Source: Xanthomarina sp035306605
Lineage (GTDB): Bacteria; Bacteroidota; Bacteroidia; Flavobacteriales; Flavobacteriaceae
Strand: one strand, 5' to 3'
Assembly: GCA_035306605.1 (NCBI GenBank)
Contig: DATGNR010000035.1
DNA: 64,000 nt
Made by a program: the position numbers and the translations under genes. The notes below the pieces were generated by a model. The model had not been told where the DNA came from, ran no database searches, and was given only the letters and a program-made list of their open reading frames with translations. Positions 43,688 to 51,771 of this stretch are shown here, in pieces (positions within the stretch are counted from its first letter, which is position 1; every line of letters begins with the position of its first letter).

Positions 43688-44050
43688 ATGGGAATAATAA
43701 AAGTAGAAAATATCAGGGTTTTTGCTCATCATGGATGTTTACAAGAAGAAACAAAAATTGGTTCTGACTATCGTGTAGATTTAGAAATAAAAGCAAACTT
43801 AAAAAAATCAGCCAAATCCGATGAATTAAGCCATACGGTGGATTATGTTTTTCTAAATAGAATTGTGAGAGAAGAAATGCTTATTCCTTCAAAACTATTA
43901 GAAACCGTAGCTAAGCGTATTCTGGATAGAATTTTTAAAGAAGACAAAACAATTAAGAAAGCGAGCGTTTACGTGAGTAAATTAAATCCTCCTATTGGTG
44001 GTGACGTTGAAATGGTTACGATAAAAATGAGCGAAAAACGTAAAAAATAG
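43688..44050 (+). CDS. folB: Dihydroneopterin aldolase
   Basis: A 120-residue folate-pathway enzyme that converts dihydroneopterin to 6-hydroxymethyl-dihydropterin and glycolaldehyde. VENIRVFAHHGCLQEE is the N-terminal signature with the catalytic Glu, HTVDYVFLNRIVREEM the middle motif, and KLNPPIGGDVEMVTI the end with the catalytic Lys and pterin-binding Pro. Length and order are normal. Transcription probably starts right at the ATG. Confidence 0.93.
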   Translation: MGIIKVENIRVFAHHGCLQEETKIGSDYRVDLEIKANLKKSAKSDELSHTVDYVFLNRIVREEMLIPSKLLETVAKRILDRIFKEDKTIKKASVYVSKLNPPIGGDVEMVTIKMSEKRKK

Positions 44051-44081
44051 CTTGTAAATAGCGAATGAGGATAAAATTTTT

Positions 44082-44089
44082 TACATTTG
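44082..44089 (+). promoter_or_regulatory. -7 promoter box upstream of tRNA-Cys
   Basis: TACATTTG (TAnnTTTG) lies 66 bases before the tRNA 5' end, so the primary transcript would have a leader removed by RNase P. Confidence 0.45.
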
Positions 44090-44155
44090 CAGTCATTAAA
44101 AATAAGCCCTTTATTTAAGTTTTGCTTTTATAGCGCTGAAATACAGAGAATATTG

Positions 44156-44226
44156 GGTGTCGTGGCCGAGTGGCTAGGCAGTGGTCTGCAACACCATCTA
44201 CAGCGGTTCGAATCCGCTCGACACCT
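44156..44226 (+). tRNA. tRNA-Cys (anticodon GCA)
   Basis: A full cloverleaf of 71 bases: acceptor GGTGTCG pairs with CGACACC, D-stem GCC/GGC, anticodon stem GTGGT/ACCAT around loop CTGCAAC with anticodon GCA, and T-arm AGCGG-TTCGAAT-CCGCT. Discriminator base U73 is the known identity element for Cys. The CCA end is not encoded. A hairpin terminator follows at once. Confidence 0.97.
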
Positions 44227-44228
44227 CT

Positions 44229-44263
44229 AAAAACCTTCAAGTAATACTTGGAGGTTTTTTTTT
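44229..44263 (+). terminator. Intrinsic terminator after tRNA-Cys
   Basis: AAAACCTTCAAGT pairs with ACTTGGAGGTTTT (one T-G wobble) around an AAT loop, followed by T-run. From here to 44407 I see no gene or other signal. Confidence 0.9.
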
Positions 44264-44407
44264 GTTTTAAAGTATTATCAAAAGTTCAACAAATAAATGG
44301 CATCAAATACCAAGTTTTGAACTAAAATTAATTTAGTACTGGTTAACCTTTATAATAAAATTGTATTAAGTTTAATATACTATAACCATAAATTTAATAT
44401 TGAAATT

Positions 44408-44950
44408 ATGAAAGCAATTAAATTAGTTTTATTCAGTTTTTTAATTATTGCAAACCTATCATGTTCATCCGACGACGATAACAATGATAACGAATCGTTT
44501 AATGTTGTTGGTAGCTGGACAATGACAGAAGGATACATTGTACCTGGTTCTATGAATCTTAATTTAGGTGAAATGACGGTACCTGTTGAATACTCTGGAA
44601 GTTTTATAGATATTGAAGAAAATAACAGATTAAATTTTCAAGAAAACAACACATTTACTTCGGTTACAGGAAGTATGTCATTAGAAATGAATATGACTAT
44701 TATGGGCACAAATCAAACTCAATCTTTTGAAGGGAGCGATTTTTTTGGCCAAGGAACTTGGGAAGTAAACGGGAGAGAATTAAAAATACATAATGAGAAT
44801 GGAACAACTATTAAATATCATATTGATAATCTTAATGGAAATGTGCTAGAATTAAGTAGTAATTTAAAAGATATGAACACCGGAGAGCCTAATCCTACAT
44901 TAGAAAGTATGGATATGATTATTAAAATGAAACTTGAAAGGGTACAATAA
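44408..44950 (+). CDS. Lipocalin-like lipoprotein, hypothetical
   Basis: A 180-residue lipoprotein with signal ending ANLSC (Cys 19), followed by an acidic SSDDDNNDN tether that may serve as a surface-export signal in Bacteroidetes. The mature part starts VVGSWTMTEG and contains FQENNTFTSVTGS and GQGTWEVNGRELKI, the strand pattern of the Bacteroidetes lipocalin-like lipoprotein families. It probably binds a small hydrophobic ligand or acts as a stress-related envelope protein. No partner gene is adjacent. Confidence 0.78.
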   Translation: MKAIKLVLFSFLIIANLSCSSDDDNNDNESFNVVGSWTMTEGYIVPGSMNLNLGEMTVPVEYSGSFIDIEENNRLNFQENNTFTSVTGSMSLEMNMTIMGTNQTQSFEGSDFFGQGTWEVNGRELKIHNENGTTIKYHIDNLNGNVLELSSNLKDMNTGEPNPTLESMDMIIKMKLERVQ

Positions 44951-45028
44951 CAACTTATTTAACCTTCCAAAATAAGATAGTAGATCTTCTCTAATTCTAT
45001 AAAGTATAAATAGGTTTAGAGAAGAAAC

Positions 45029-45715
45029 CTACTTGCTTTTAATAGGATTTATTTGCTCTAATTTATCTTTAATAAGTTCCTTTTCTTTAGGAAAAAATCC
45101 TTGAATTAAGAGTAATAAACCAAAACCTAAAATAACTAAGGCTACAATTTTTTTAGTTTTAAAAATACGTCGTGGAGTTAATTTACTTTTAAGGGTTTTT
45201 GCTGCTAGAATTTTTAATAAATCTACTAAAAAATAGACAGCAAGAATGGTTCCTAAAAATACAAAAAGTTCTTGTGTAGTTTCAGTTAAGGAACTACCAA
45301 TTACTATAAATCCCAACCAGCCCAATAATACTCCAACATTTATAAAATTTAATAGAAAACCCTTGATAAAGAGTTTTCCAAATTTCTTTTTAATTTCAAC
45401 TGTATGGTATTCCCTAACTATTTCACGAAAGGATTTTGAAGTTTTTACGAAGGAAATAAAACCGTAGACAGCCAGTAACACACCTCCAAAAATTAGAAAA
45501 CTCGGGTCGTCCTTTATTTTATGTAAAAGTTTACTGGTACTATAAAAGGCAACGATAATAAAGAAAATATCTGCTAGAATAACACCTAAATCAAATATTA
45601 AAGCACTTTTAAGTCCTTTAGTTGCACTGGTTTCTAACAGTACAAAAAATACAGGTCCAATAGTGAACGATAAAATTATACCAAAAGGAATTGCTGTAAG
45701 AATAGCATCTTGCAT
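45029..45715 (-). CDS. LysE family translocator
   Basis: A 228-residue inner-membrane exporter with about six membrane helices. IPFGIILSFTIGPVFFVLLE is the N-terminal LysE/RhtB motif, and further helices (residues about 40-60, 72-90, 115-140, 145-165, 185-205) match the family. These proteins export amino acids, but the substrate cannot be told here. A TAGTTTTG box (minus strand, 45735-45742) lies 20 bases upstream. Confidence 0.88.
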   Translation of the reverse strand: MQDAILTAIPFGIILSFTIGPVFFVLLETSATKGLKSALIFDLGVILADIFFIIVAFYSTSKLLHKIKDDPSFLIFGGVLLAVYGFISFVKTSKSFREIVREYHTVEIKKKFGKLFIKGFLLNFINVGVLLGWLGFIVIGSSLTETTQELFVFLGTILAVYFLVDLLKILAAKTLKSKLTPRRIFKTKKIVALVILGFGLLLLIQGFFPKEKELIKDKLEQINPIKSK

Positions 45716-45831
45716 ACAAATGAGGTGTTTTCTACAAAACTACATAATTTATTTAGCGATTTAAAGATAAACTTACATGTAAGTGATTTTAAACCTATAT
45801 AAAAAGTATAGAAATAAGGAGTATTTTGGGA

Positions 45832-46506
45832 TTATTCTTTACGAATTACTTTACCACCCAAAACAATGTTTTCTTTTACTGTTTCAGGGGTTCCATAAAT
45901 ATAAGCTGTACCACCTGCTTTTACCTTTACATCCACTTCTTTCAATGCTTTTACATGGGCTTCACCAGCCGCTCTTATATTAACTTTTGTTTTTTCGGTT
46001 TCTAAATCTTTCCCTAAATAAGAACCGCCTGTTGATAAATCGATATTTTGATTTTTAGCTTGTCCAGAAATTCGAATGACACCACCAGTAATAGCTTTAG
46101 CTTCAACAAAAGTAACATCGTTAACCATAAGCTTAATACTACCACCTTCTTGAGCACGTGTATCTATTTCAAACTGTTTAATAACATCATTGGAACTTAC
46201 AAAAGCACCTTCGTTTACATCAATAATATCTATAGTTTTATAATATAATTGGACGGTAGTTTGATCACCATCGAAACTTTTTCTAAAAGACATCTTAATT
46301 TTTAAATCTCCATTTTTATTAACAAAAACGACATCTTCTGTATTTTTCCCGCTTATTATAACTTTGTTTTGGTCCGATTTTATAAGCTCTACCTCTATTC
46401 TATCGTAAACTTTTAGCTTGTTAAAATCGCCTAAGTTCTTTTCAATTTGAGCATGTATAGCAGTAGCAGCAAATAAAAAGCTTGCTAAAATTATATGTTT
46501 TATCAT
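45832..46506 (-). CDS. GIN domain (DUF2807) secreted protein
   Basis: A 224-residue secreted protein: signal peptide ending TAIHAQ, then a head GIN domain (LGDFNKLKVYDRIEVELIKS) and a right-handed beta-helix-like DUF2807 repeat region that ends VLGGKVIRKE. Members are common in Bacteroidetes and proposed to be adhesin-like envelope proteins; the role is not known. It lies 34 bases after the rnr stop on the same strand and may be cotranscribed with rnr. Confidence 0.87.
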   Translation of the reverse strand: MIKHIILASFLFAATAIHAQIEKNLGDFNKLKVYDRIEVELIKSDQNKVIISGKNTEDVVFVNKNGDLKIKMSFRKSFDGDQTTVQLYYKTIDIIDVNEGAFVSSNDVIKQFEIDTRAQEGGSIKLMVNDVTFVEAKAITGGVIRISGQAKNQNIDLSTGGSYLGKDLETEKTKVNIRAAGEAHVKALKEVDVKVKAGGTAYIYGTPETVKENIVLGGKVIRKE

Positions 46507-46540
46507 GATTGTTATTTTATTTTAATAGTACCAACAAAAA

Positions 46541-48775
46541 CTATTCCTTATGTTTTCCTATTAAAGTAAAATCTAGGTGTTTTTTTACTAAATCGGTATC
46601 TTTTACTTTAACAATTACTTCATCACCAAGTTGATACATGATTTTATTATTTTTTCCAATAAGTGCATAATGATCTTCATCAAAAATGTAATGGTCATCT
46701 TTCATGTTTCTTACACTAACCATTCCTTCGCATTTATTATCAATAATCTCTACATAAATTCCCCAATCAGTAACACCGGAAATAACACCTACAAATTCTT
46801 CCTCTTTATGGTTTTCCATAAATTTAATTTGCATGTATTTAATTGAATCTCTTTCAGCTTTGGTTGACAGATTCTCCATATTACTAGAATGGTTACATTT
46901 ATCTTCATAAACTTGTTCGTTTACCGATTTTCCTCCATCTAAGTAATGTTGCAACAACCTATGAGCCATGATATCTGGATACCTTCTAATTGGCGAAGTA
47001 AAATGACTATAATAATCAAAAGCTAGACCATAATGCCCAATATTATCAGTAGAATATTCAGCTTTACTCATGGTTCTAATAGTCAAAGTATCAACTAAAT
47101 TTTGTTCTTTTTTACCCTCAACATCTTTTAATAAGTTGTTCAACGATGAAGAAACACTCTTTTTATCCTTGAAATTTAATTTATAACCAAATCGTTCCAC
47201 TACATTTTGTAGAGCTGCTAATTTACTAACATCTGGTTCGTCATGAATTCTATAAATAAAAGTCTTTTTTGGAGATTGTTTTCCTATAAATTCAGCTACT
47301 TTCCTATTAGCTAATAACATAAACTCTTCAATAAGTTTATTAGCATCCTTACTGGTTTTAAAGAAAACACCAACTGGATTTGCTTTTTCATCTAAATCAA
47401 ATTTAACCTCTACTTTATCGAATGAAATAGCTCCCTCTCCCATACGTTTAGAACGCATGATTTTTGAAAGCTCGTTCATTTTTAAAGTAGCAAAAGCTAT
47501 TTCTGGAGTTGTATTGTATTTTTTTCCTGTAAGAGAAACTTCAGCTGGAATAGTAGTATTTATTTGTTTTAAATTTGATACGTCAATTGACGTTGGGTTA
47601 TCATTATTTTCAATAATTGCTTGAGCTTCCTCGTAGGCAAATCTTGCATCACTATAAGTAACTGTTCTTCCAAACCACTGTTTTTTAACTTCCCCTTTAT
47701 TATTTAAATGAAAAACTGCGGAAAAAGTATATTTTTCTTCGTTTGGTCGTAAAGAACAAGCATTATTTGATAATACTTCAGGCAACATAGGTACCACACG
47801 ATCTACTAAATACACCGAGGTGGCACGTTCATAGGCCTCATCATCTAAAATGGTATCAGGCTGTACGTAATGCGAAACGTCGGCAATGTGAACTCCTATT
47901 TCGAATAAATCATTTTCTAAAACTCTAAACGATAACGCATCGTCAAAATCTTTAGCATCTTTTGGATCTATGGTAAAAGTTAAAACATCTCGCATATCGC
48001 GACGTTTTGCAATTTCTTCTGGACTAATAGAAGTATCTAACTTATTAGCAAATTCTTCAACTTCGTGTGGAAAGTCATGAGGTAAACCATATTCAGCTAA
48101 AATAGCATGTATTTCCGTGTTGTGCTCTCCTGGTTTTCCTAAAACTTTAAGTATTTTACCATAAGGTGAATCTGCCTTTTCTGGCCAATCTTCTAAGGAA
48201 ACTAATACCTTATCACCATCTTCAGCATTATTTATTTTGTTAATAGGAACAAAAATATCTGTGTACATTTTATTTCCATCGGCTACTACAAATGCATAGC
48301 TTTTATGAATTTGAATTACACCAACATATTCGCTTTTAGCACGTTTTATAATTTTCGTAATCTCACCTTCGCGTTTTCCATTTTTTAAACGTTTATAGGC
48401 ATAAAATTCAACTTCATCACCATGAAGCGCTTTGTTCATATTATTTGAAGCAATATAAATATCGTCTTCAAAATCGTCGGAAATAATGTATCCTGCACCT
48501 CTAGAAGCCATGTCTACTCTACCAGTGTAGTATTCGGTATTAACTATGGCCTTATACTTACCACGTTCAACTTCTTCTATCTCTTGCTTCGCTTTTAATT
48601 GCTGAAGTTTTTTTATAATTTGATTTCTACTACTAGCATCATTGACACCAATTTTAGCAGCTATTTGTTTATAATTAAAGGATTGTGTTCTATCTTTTTT
48701 TAAAATACTTAGAATAGTATTTGTAAGGTTGGAAATCTTATTATTAGAAGGTTTCCTGTGTTTCTTTTTTGTCAT
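46541..48775 (-). CDS. rnr: Ribonuclease R
   Basis: A 744-residue 3'-5' exoribonuclease that degrades structured RNA. Domain order is a helix-turn-helix-like N-terminal region, cold-shock-type OB domains, the RNB catalytic domain with TIDPKDAKDFDDALS (metal-binding Asp residues), FTSPIRRYPDIMAHRLLQHY, and a C-terminal S1 domain (VGVISGVTDWGIYVEI). Length is normal for Bacteroidetes. It is divergent from rpiB across the putative oriC. A TAGCTTTG box on the minus strand (48870-48877) could be its promoter, with a leader of about 95 bases. Confidence 0.95.
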   Translation of the reverse strand: MTKKKHRKPSNNKISNLTNTILSILKKDRTQSFNYKQIAAKIGVNDASSRNQIIKKLQQLKAKQEIEEVERGKYKAIVNTEYYTGRVDMASRGAGYIISDDFEDDIYIASNNMNKALHGDEVEFYAYKRLKNGKREGEITKIIKRAKSEYVGVIQIHKSYAFVVADGNKMYTDIFVPINKINNAEDGDKVLVSLEDWPEKADSPYGKILKVLGKPGEHNTEIHAILAEYGLPHDFPHEVEEFANKLDTSISPEEIAKRRDMRDVLTFTIDPKDAKDFDDALSFRVLENDLFEIGVHIADVSHYVQPDTILDDEAYERATSVYLVDRVVPMLPEVLSNNACSLRPNEEKYTFSAVFHLNNKGEVKKQWFGRTVTYSDARFAYEEAQAIIENNDNPTSIDVSNLKQINTTIPAEVSLTGKKYNTTPEIAFATLKMNELSKIMRSKRMGEGAISFDKVEVKFDLDEKANPVGVFFKTSKDANKLIEEFMLLANRKVAEFIGKQSPKKTFIYRIHDEPDVSKLAALQNVVERFGYKLNFKDKKSVSSSLNNLLKDVEGKKEQNLVDTLTIRTMSKAEYSTDNIGHYGLAFDYYSHFTSPIRRYPDIMAHRLLQHYLDGGKSVNEQVYEDKCNHSSNMENLSTKAERDSIKYMQIKFMENHKEEEFVGVISGVTDWGIYVEIIDNKCEGMVSVRNMKDDHYIFDEDHYALIGKNNKIMYQLGDEVIVKVKDTDLVKKHLDFTLIGKHKE

Positions 48776-48930
48776 GTATTAATTGTAATCATTATCTTAT
48801 TCCTAATAAAGATAGGAATCTGTGCTTTTATAACCTAATAAAAGTGAAGTACTGGTTATAAATTTAATACAAAGCTACGGTTTTAAAATTAAACGAACAT
48901 TTACTTATGGTTAAATTAAAATTAAAACAG

Positions 48931-48939
48931 TTATCCACA
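48931..48939 (+). promoter_or_regulatory. Perfect DnaA box
   Basis: TTATCCACA matches the DnaA consensus exactly and abuts an ATATATATATAT run. Confidence 0.65.
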
Positions 48940-49124
48940 TATATATATATAATCATCTTTTTCTTTTAAAATTTAAAAAAATAATAATGATTATGATAGC
49001 TTGTTAATAGTAGGTATAACTTTTTCAAGTTTTATTTTGAAATGTACTTGTTGGTGCTCTATCAATAAGTAATTAACATAGGTTTTTAGCTTTAAAGGCT
49101 TCATTTATAGTAATGTTTTGATAG

Positions 49125-49144
49125 CTATTAACAACTGTTGATAA
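49125..49144. promoter_or_regulatory. Inverted pair of DnaA-like boxes
   Basis: CTATTAACA (plus) and TTATCAACA (minus) face each other two bases apart. The second differs from consensus at one base. Confidence 0.5.
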
Positions 49145-49632
49145 CTGTTTATTGATGTTAATTTGTCATAAGTATTTTTAATTTCAGTGTTCATAAACCA
49201 AAAATGAATGATGAAAAGTTGTCAAAAAATAGGTGAGTTATATTTAGGTTTTTAAAAGTCAATTTTTGATTGGAAAAATTCTTGGATAAAGCAAATTTTA
49301 GTTGTCAATATTTATAAACAGTTATTAACAAGTTATGAGTTTAGTTTTTGGCAGCTATTAACAATTGAGCCCTTTATTAACAAGGCTTTCAAGATGAAGA
49401 GCTACTGGGGTTGATTATGAATTGCTTAGGTATTTATAGATACGTATAAGTACTTTTTATTCTTTAAAATCCAAAATCAAAAGTATCATATTATGATGTT
49501 AGAATGTTTAAAATTGTATTATAATCCGATAAGTATGCTTAAAAATTTAAGATTGATATTCTAGATTAATAGAATATCATAAAAAATAAAAATTCCTTTT
49601 ATAATTTAGTAACTTTACCTGATAAAAATATA

Positions 49633-49655
49633 GTATTCCGAAGTCTCGGAAATAC
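49633..49655. repeat. Hairpin upstream of rpiB
   Basis: GTATTCCGA pairs with TCGGAAATAC (one bulged A) around an AGTC loop, 17 bases before the rpiB ATG. No T-run follows. It may be an operator or a structured leader. Confidence 0.4.
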
Positions 49656-49671
49656 GCATAAAATATAACCA

Positions 49672-50106
49672 ATGAAAATTTCTATCGGAAACGATCACGC
49701 TGGAACAGAGTATAAATTTGCTGTAATTAAACATTTAGAAGCTAAAGGTTTTACCGTTACAAATTATGGGACGGACACAAATGATAGTGTTGATTATCCA
49801 GATTTTGTACATCCTGTAGCCCAAGATGTAGAAACTAACAAAGCAGATTTTGGTATTATTATTTGTGGTAGTGGAAATGGTGCTAATATGACAGCTAACA
49901 AGCATCAAGGTGTGCGTTCTGCACTTTGCTGGAGTAAGGAAATTGTTGCACTTGCAAGGCAGCATAACAATGCTAATGTTTTAAGTATTCCTGCACGTTA
50001 TACAGCTTTACAACAAGCCATAGAAATGGTAGATACCTTTTTAGAAACTTCTTTTGAAGGTGGAAGACATGAAAATCGGGTTAATAAAATACCTGTGTCT
50101 TGTTAA
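49672..50106 (+). CDS. rpiB: Ribose-5-phosphate isomerase B
   Basis: A 144-residue RpiB/LacAB family isomerase interconverting ribose-5-phosphate and ribulose-5-phosphate. IGNDHAGTEYK near the N-terminus and IICGSGNGANMTANKHQGVRSALCW are the substrate-binding and catalytic motifs (with the catalytic Cys in ICGSG). Length is typical. It borders the putative oriC and has a hairpin just before the start. Confidence 0.93.
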   Translation: MKISIGNDHAGTEYKFAVIKHLEAKGFTVTNYGTDTNDSVDYPDFVHPVAQDVETNKADFGIIICGSGNGANMTANKHQGVRSALCWSKEIVALARQHNNANVLSIPARYTALQQAIEMVDTFLETSFEGGRHENRVNKIPVSC

Positions 50107-50416
50107 TTGATTGAAATTTAATGAAATTTTAGAGCTATTATTTCTTAAGATAAATAGATAATTTTTGAAACTACATCGAATGATATTAGTAGTTATCCGA
50201 TCTATTTTTTTGTTATGAAGTTGTTGATAACATCATAGAAAATAATACTGCGTCAGCAAAAAGCTTGAAGTTTATATTAGAAATGAATTTTTAAATTGTT
50301 ATTTTTCTTCCACTTCTTTACCATAAATAGGATACTAAAGTAACTTGAGGATTTTAATATTTGGAAGTAAATATCTCTTATTAATAAAGGATGTTAATAA
50401 CTACAAAAAAATAAAT
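50107..50416. other. Gene-free stretch with two DnaA-like boxes
   Basis: I find no gene in these 310 bases. TGTTGATAA (50222-50230) and TGTTAATAA (50392-50400) are minus-strand DnaA-like boxes of the same kind as those in the putative oriC. An open frame upstream of the ElaA start (from 50345) has no support as a real extension. Confidence 0.4.
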
Positions 50417-50860
50417 ATGCTTCAAATATTTACAAAAACTTTTGAGGAATTAAGTACGCAAGAACTTTACGACTTGTTACAACTACGGGCAGAAGTTTTT
50501 GTGGTAGAACAGGAATGTGCTTATCAAGATGTTGATGGTAAGGACCAAAAAGCTTGGCATATTTTAGCTTATAAGGACAAAAAATTAGTTGCTTATACGC
50601 GATTTTTTAAACCAGGAGATTATTTTAAGGAAGCTAGTATTGGAAGAGTTTTGGTTGTAGAAAATCAAAGAAAACATAAATATGGCTATGATATTATGGA
50701 AGCTTCTATAACTGCGATAAAAGAGAATTTTAATGAAACAACCATTAAAATTTCAGCGCAATGTTACTTAAAAAAGTTTTATAATAATTTAGGTTTTATA
50801 GAAACTGGAGAGGAATATCTTGAAGATGGTATTCCACATATGGCCATGATAAAAAGTTAA
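50417..50860 (+). CDS. GNAT family N-acetyltransferase, ElaA-like
   Basis: A 147-residue acetyltransferase. ELYDLLQLRAEVFVVEQECAYQDVD is split here as the ElaA signature (LRAEVFVVEQ then YQDVDGKD), and SIGRVLVVENQRKHKYG is the acetyl-CoA-binding motif A. I place the start at 50417 (MLQIFTKTFE) because homologues begin a few residues before FEELS; an in-frame ATG at 50345 adds 24 unrelated residues. The natural substrate of ElaA proteins is not known. Confidence 0.88.
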   Translation: MLQIFTKTFEELSTQELYDLLQLRAEVFVVEQECAYQDVDGKDQKAWHILAYKDKKLVAYTRFFKPGDYFKEASIGRVLVVENQRKHKYGYDIMEASITAIKENFNETTIKISAQCYLKKFYNNLGFIETGEEYLEDGIPHMAMIKS

Positions 50861-50865
50861 TTTCA

Positions 50866-51705
50866 TTAATTAGATTCACCAACATACGTGATTAAAACTT
50901 CTACTCGTCTGTCGAATTTGGCTTCACCCCCAAGTGGAAATTTTCTACGCATTCCAACATATTTCATACGTCTTTTATCTATTCCTTTTTTCGCTAAATA
51001 ATCGTAAATATATTTAGCTCTAGCTACCGATAAATTTCGTTGTTTAGTTTTTCTATCAATAGCATCTCTACTGTATTGTGTACAACATACATGACCTTGG
51101 ATGGTAAAATATATGTCTTTTCTTTTAACTAGCACATCAGCCATTTTTTCCAAGGTTTTTTTAGATTCTGGTAGTAAAATGCTGTAACCTGTTTTAAATA
51201 AAATATTTTCTAATCGGATTTTGTCGCCAGCTTTTAAATTTTCATCTAATAAAGCATCGGAAATATCTTTCTTTTCAGGAAGTTTAATTTCTCTTGGAGG
51301 ATTGAAAGGGTGAACTATAATTTCTACTTTTCTGTTTAAACCTCTAATTTTATTTAGGTCTTCTTCTTGAACAACTTTTATTAAAACTTTGCCTTTTCCA
51401 TCCACATTTGTAATGATGGACTCATCAAATTCATTATTGGAAAAAATGGTTTTTATAGCATTGGCGCGCTCTTGAGAGAGAATAAGATTATAAGAATCGC
51501 TACCTCTATCGTCCGTAAAACCGTAAATAGTTATTTTTTCAATGTCTAGGCTTTCAATATCTGAGAGGAATAAAAGTAATCTATTATGTTCGGTTGATGG
51601 GACTTCAAATTTATCTGTTTCAAAATAGACTTCGTGTATTAATTCTGTTTGGGCAGTTACACTAAACCCAAGACTTAAAATCATTAATACAAAAAGCTTT
51701 TTCAT
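50866..51705 (-). CDS. Protein with two OmpA-like domains
   Basis: A 279-residue secreted protein with signal peptide (about residues 1-18, ending VTAQ). Both halves look like OmpA/MotB peptidoglycan-binding domains: residues about 24-132 (VYFETDKFEVPSTEHN, then GFTDDRGSDSYNLILSQERA) and about 164-275 (ILFKTGYSILLPESKKTLEK, then IQGHVCCT and LSVARAKYIYDYLAKKGI). It would tether to peptidoglycan in the periplasm. No beta-barrel domain is present, so it is a soluble or accessory OmpA-type protein. It lies downstream of the S41 peptidase gene on the same strand. Confidence 0.85.
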   Translation of the reverse strand: MKKLFVLMILSLGFSVTAQTELIHEVYFETDKFEVPSTEHNRLLLFLSDIESLDIEKITIYGFTDDRGSDSYNLILSQERANAIKTIFSNNEFDESIITNVDGKGKVLIKVVQEEDLNKIRGLNRKVEIIVHPFNPPREIKLPEKKDISDALLDENLKAGDKIRLENILFKTGYSILLPESKKTLEKMADVLVKRKDIYFTIQGHVCCTQYSRDAIDRKTKQRNLSVARAKYIYDYLAKKGIDKRRMKYVGMRRKFPLGGEAKFDRRVEVLITYVGESN

Positions 51706-51771
51706 AAGAGGTTAATGAAATATATATAGTAAATATATGTATTTACATTCAATAATTCAAAGAAACGTAAA

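Larger units (their letters stand above)
48776..49671. other. Putative replication origin (oriC), AT-rich gene-free region
   Basis: An 896-base gap between the divergent rnr and rpiB genes without any plausible ORF. It contains one perfect DnaA box, TTATCCACA (48931-48939), directly before an (AT)n run, and near-matches of the form YTATTAACA or TTATCAACA at 49002-49010 (-), 49125-49133 (+), 49136-49144 (-), 49322-49330 (+), 49355-49363 (+) and 49374-49382 (+). AT-rich stretches at 48940-48990 could unwind. Two more near-boxes flank rpiB on its far side (50222-50230 and 50392-50400). parS pairs lie about 15-17 kb away and rnpA 4 kb away. Box clustering and context support an origin, but it is unproven. 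Confidence 0.6.

Noticed and set aside
48940..48951. ATATATATATAT run as a microsatellite
   Set aside because: Only six repeat units; more plausible as part of an AT-rich unwinding region next to the DnaA box.
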